Positions 63,056-64,000 of a stretch of 64,000 nt of DNA are shown piece after piece; within the stretch, counting starts at the first letter, position 1; every line of letters starts with the position of its first letter. The position numbers and the translations under genes were made by a program. The stretch spans positions 71,365-135,364 of the forward strand of contig CAYOLG010000009.1 of NCBI GenBank assembly GCA_964404745.1. Direction: 5' to 3'. The notes beneath the pieces are model-generated. The model searched no databases and was not told the origin of the DNA. It saw nothing but the letters and a program-made list of their open reading frames with translations. The stretch is from Pelagisphaera sp964404745 (lineage in GTDB: Bacteria > Verrucomicrobiota > Verrucomicrobiia > Opitutales > Opitutaceae).

Positions 63056-64000
63056 TTATCTGAGTATCATGAATTCCGGTGTCATTACCAGAGCCCAAAG
63101 CAGGTCGGCAATGGTTTCCGTATCCGGTCGTCGTCCGAGCGTTCTGCGGAGCAAGGCTGCCTCTCGTTGGCTGGGCAGTCGGGTCAATACGCTGAGATAG
63201 ATCTCTTCAACCAATGCGTTCCTGTTTTGAAAGACTTCGGAGCGGGTTAGGCGTACCGCTGCGGTTCGCAGAGATTCTATGAGCTCCGGGCTGGTGGAAA
63301 GCTCTACGGCTTCCAGAGCGTTCAGCTCCCCAGGCCGGGAAGTCACGATCTGGTCCCGATTGGGTCGTCCCAGCGATCGCATGAGGGCGTCCGCTTTCAA
63401 CAAGGATGCGCGGACGGGCAGCTCGCCGCTGGCGAAAGCTGCAGCCAGTGTTTCTCCGATTCGCTCGTCGGTTTTCTCCTTCCAGGAAGCGACGGGTAGA
63501 ATTCGAGCGGATTCCCATTCAATCGTATCGAGCTTCCAATTACTTGGCCGGTTTGAATCTGGTATAGTTTGGCTAACTTGCCAGCCCTCATCGGTAATAA
63601 CAATCTCCTCGCTACCGTCTTCATACTCGACGCGAAGGGCGCAGAATACGCCCGCCGGATTTGGCCTGGGCCCTCGGTTCTCGGCGACTATGAGGATTCG
63701 GTTCCCATCCTGATTCAGGCGAAGTCCGACCGGAGCGGCCACGAGTTCACTCCAATTATCGCCGCTCAAAATTTCCTCATTATTCAGGTATAAAACAAAG
63801 GCATTGTCTGCGGCCGCGATTATGCCGGCTGATCGAAGCGGTTTTGCCGGCGTGAAGTCGCGACGGAGAAGGATTCTCTCTCCATGCGGAGGCAAATTCC
63901 CTCCATCGATGGACGGCCCCCAAACCCAGGAGCTGGACAGCGACAGCTTATTCACCAGTTCGGCGTCCACTTCGCTACGAGCGACGGGAGCATCGAAACT
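63056..64000 (-). CDS. DUF1549/DUF1553 protein, C-terminal part (cut by window end)
   Basis: The open frame runs to the window edge without a start (the GTG near 63970 is internal; reading continues to 64000). A galactose-binding-like beta domain (LLRRDFTPAKPLRSAG, NNEEILSG, VEYEDGSEEIVITDEGW) is followed by the end of DUF1553 (LGRPNRDQIVTSRPGELNAL, YLSVLTRLPSQ, MTPEFMILR). The PSCyt1 and DUF1549 domains should lie beyond 64000. The beta domain replaces the LamG seen in the copy at 2565. Confidence 0.85.
   Translation of the reverse strand, partial: SFDAPVARSEVDAELVNKLSLSSSWVWGPSIDGGNLPPHGERILLRRDFTPAKPLRSAGIIAAADNAFVLYLNNEEILSGDNWSELVAAPVGLRLNQDGNRILIVAENRGPRPNPAGVFCALRVEYEDGSEEIVITDEGWQVSQTIPDSNRPSNWKLDTIEWESARILPVASWKEKTDERIGETLAAAFASGELPVRASLLKADALMRSLGRPNRDQIVTSRPGELNALEAVELSTSPELIESLRTAAVRLTRSEVFQNRNALVEEIYLSVLTRLPSQREAALLRRTLGRRPDTETIADLLWALVMTPEFMILR

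Overview
The window looks like a scaffold from a Verrucomicrobiota bacterium, probably a marine Opitutia-type lineage; Planctomycetota is the main alternative. The grounds are gene content: eight sulfatases, two PSCyt1/DUF1549/DUF1553 + DUF1501 pairs, a MoxR/DUF58/vWA operon with DUF4159 proteins, DUF4202, a CPXCG zinc protein, and intergenic regions full of short GTAG-headed palindromic repeats. Two runs of exactly 100 N (8937-9036 and 56967-57066) are scaffold joins that truncate three genes. No rRNA, tRNA, CRISPR array, insertion sequence or phage gene was recognised.

Layout. 1-7 kb: a HUMPS-family decarboxylase/aldolase downstream of a lipoprotein sulfatase, divergent from a PSCyt1-DUF1549-LamG-DUF1553 / DUF1501 pair. 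7-11 kb: small proteins, a gap-truncated CNNM/CBS transporter, a gap-truncated enolase-superfamily sugar-acid dehydratase and an atypical Nramp-like carrier. 11.5-19.7 kb: a sulfatase opposite a catabolic run (MmsA/IolA-type aldehyde dehydrogenase, zinc alcohol dehydrogenase, class II aldolase, uronate-dehydrogenase-like SDR, Gfo/Idh/MocA oxidoreductase, TIM-barrel isomerase). 20-23.2 kb: two secreted sulfatases. 23.2-28.5 kb: a translationally coupled APH-like kinase and divergent enolase paralog, a DUF192 lipoprotein, a PhoD-like protein without its metal ligands, and DUF4202. 28.6-44.3 kb: nine minus-strand genes forming a MoxR operon, from a TPR metallopeptidase through tandem DUF4159 genes, MoxR, DUF58 and vWA proteins to a caspase-fold protein lacking its cysteine. 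44.4-56.7 kb: four more sulfatases, a broken gene, an SGNH hydrolase, a helix-hairpin-helix protein, an MsrQ-like fragment and a LamG lipoprotein. 57-64 kb: NCS1, DMT and SSS transporters and a second DUF1501 / DUF1553 pair cut by the window end.

How it fits together (inference). Six sulfatases carry export signals and two appear cytosolic, so sulfated glycans or small sulfate esters could be desulfated both outside and inside the cell. The SSS, NCS1 and Nramp-like carriers could import products, and the 13-19.7 kb enzymes plus the sugar-acid dehydratase could oxidise and cleave uronic-acid- or inositol-like sugars. No glycoside hydrolase, polysaccharide lyase, SusC/D pair or sulfatase-maturation enzyme was seen. 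The most novel-looking units are the kinase-enolase pair, the MoxR operon ending in a pseudo-protease, the ligand-less PhoD protein, and the set of coexisting GTAG-headed REP families.
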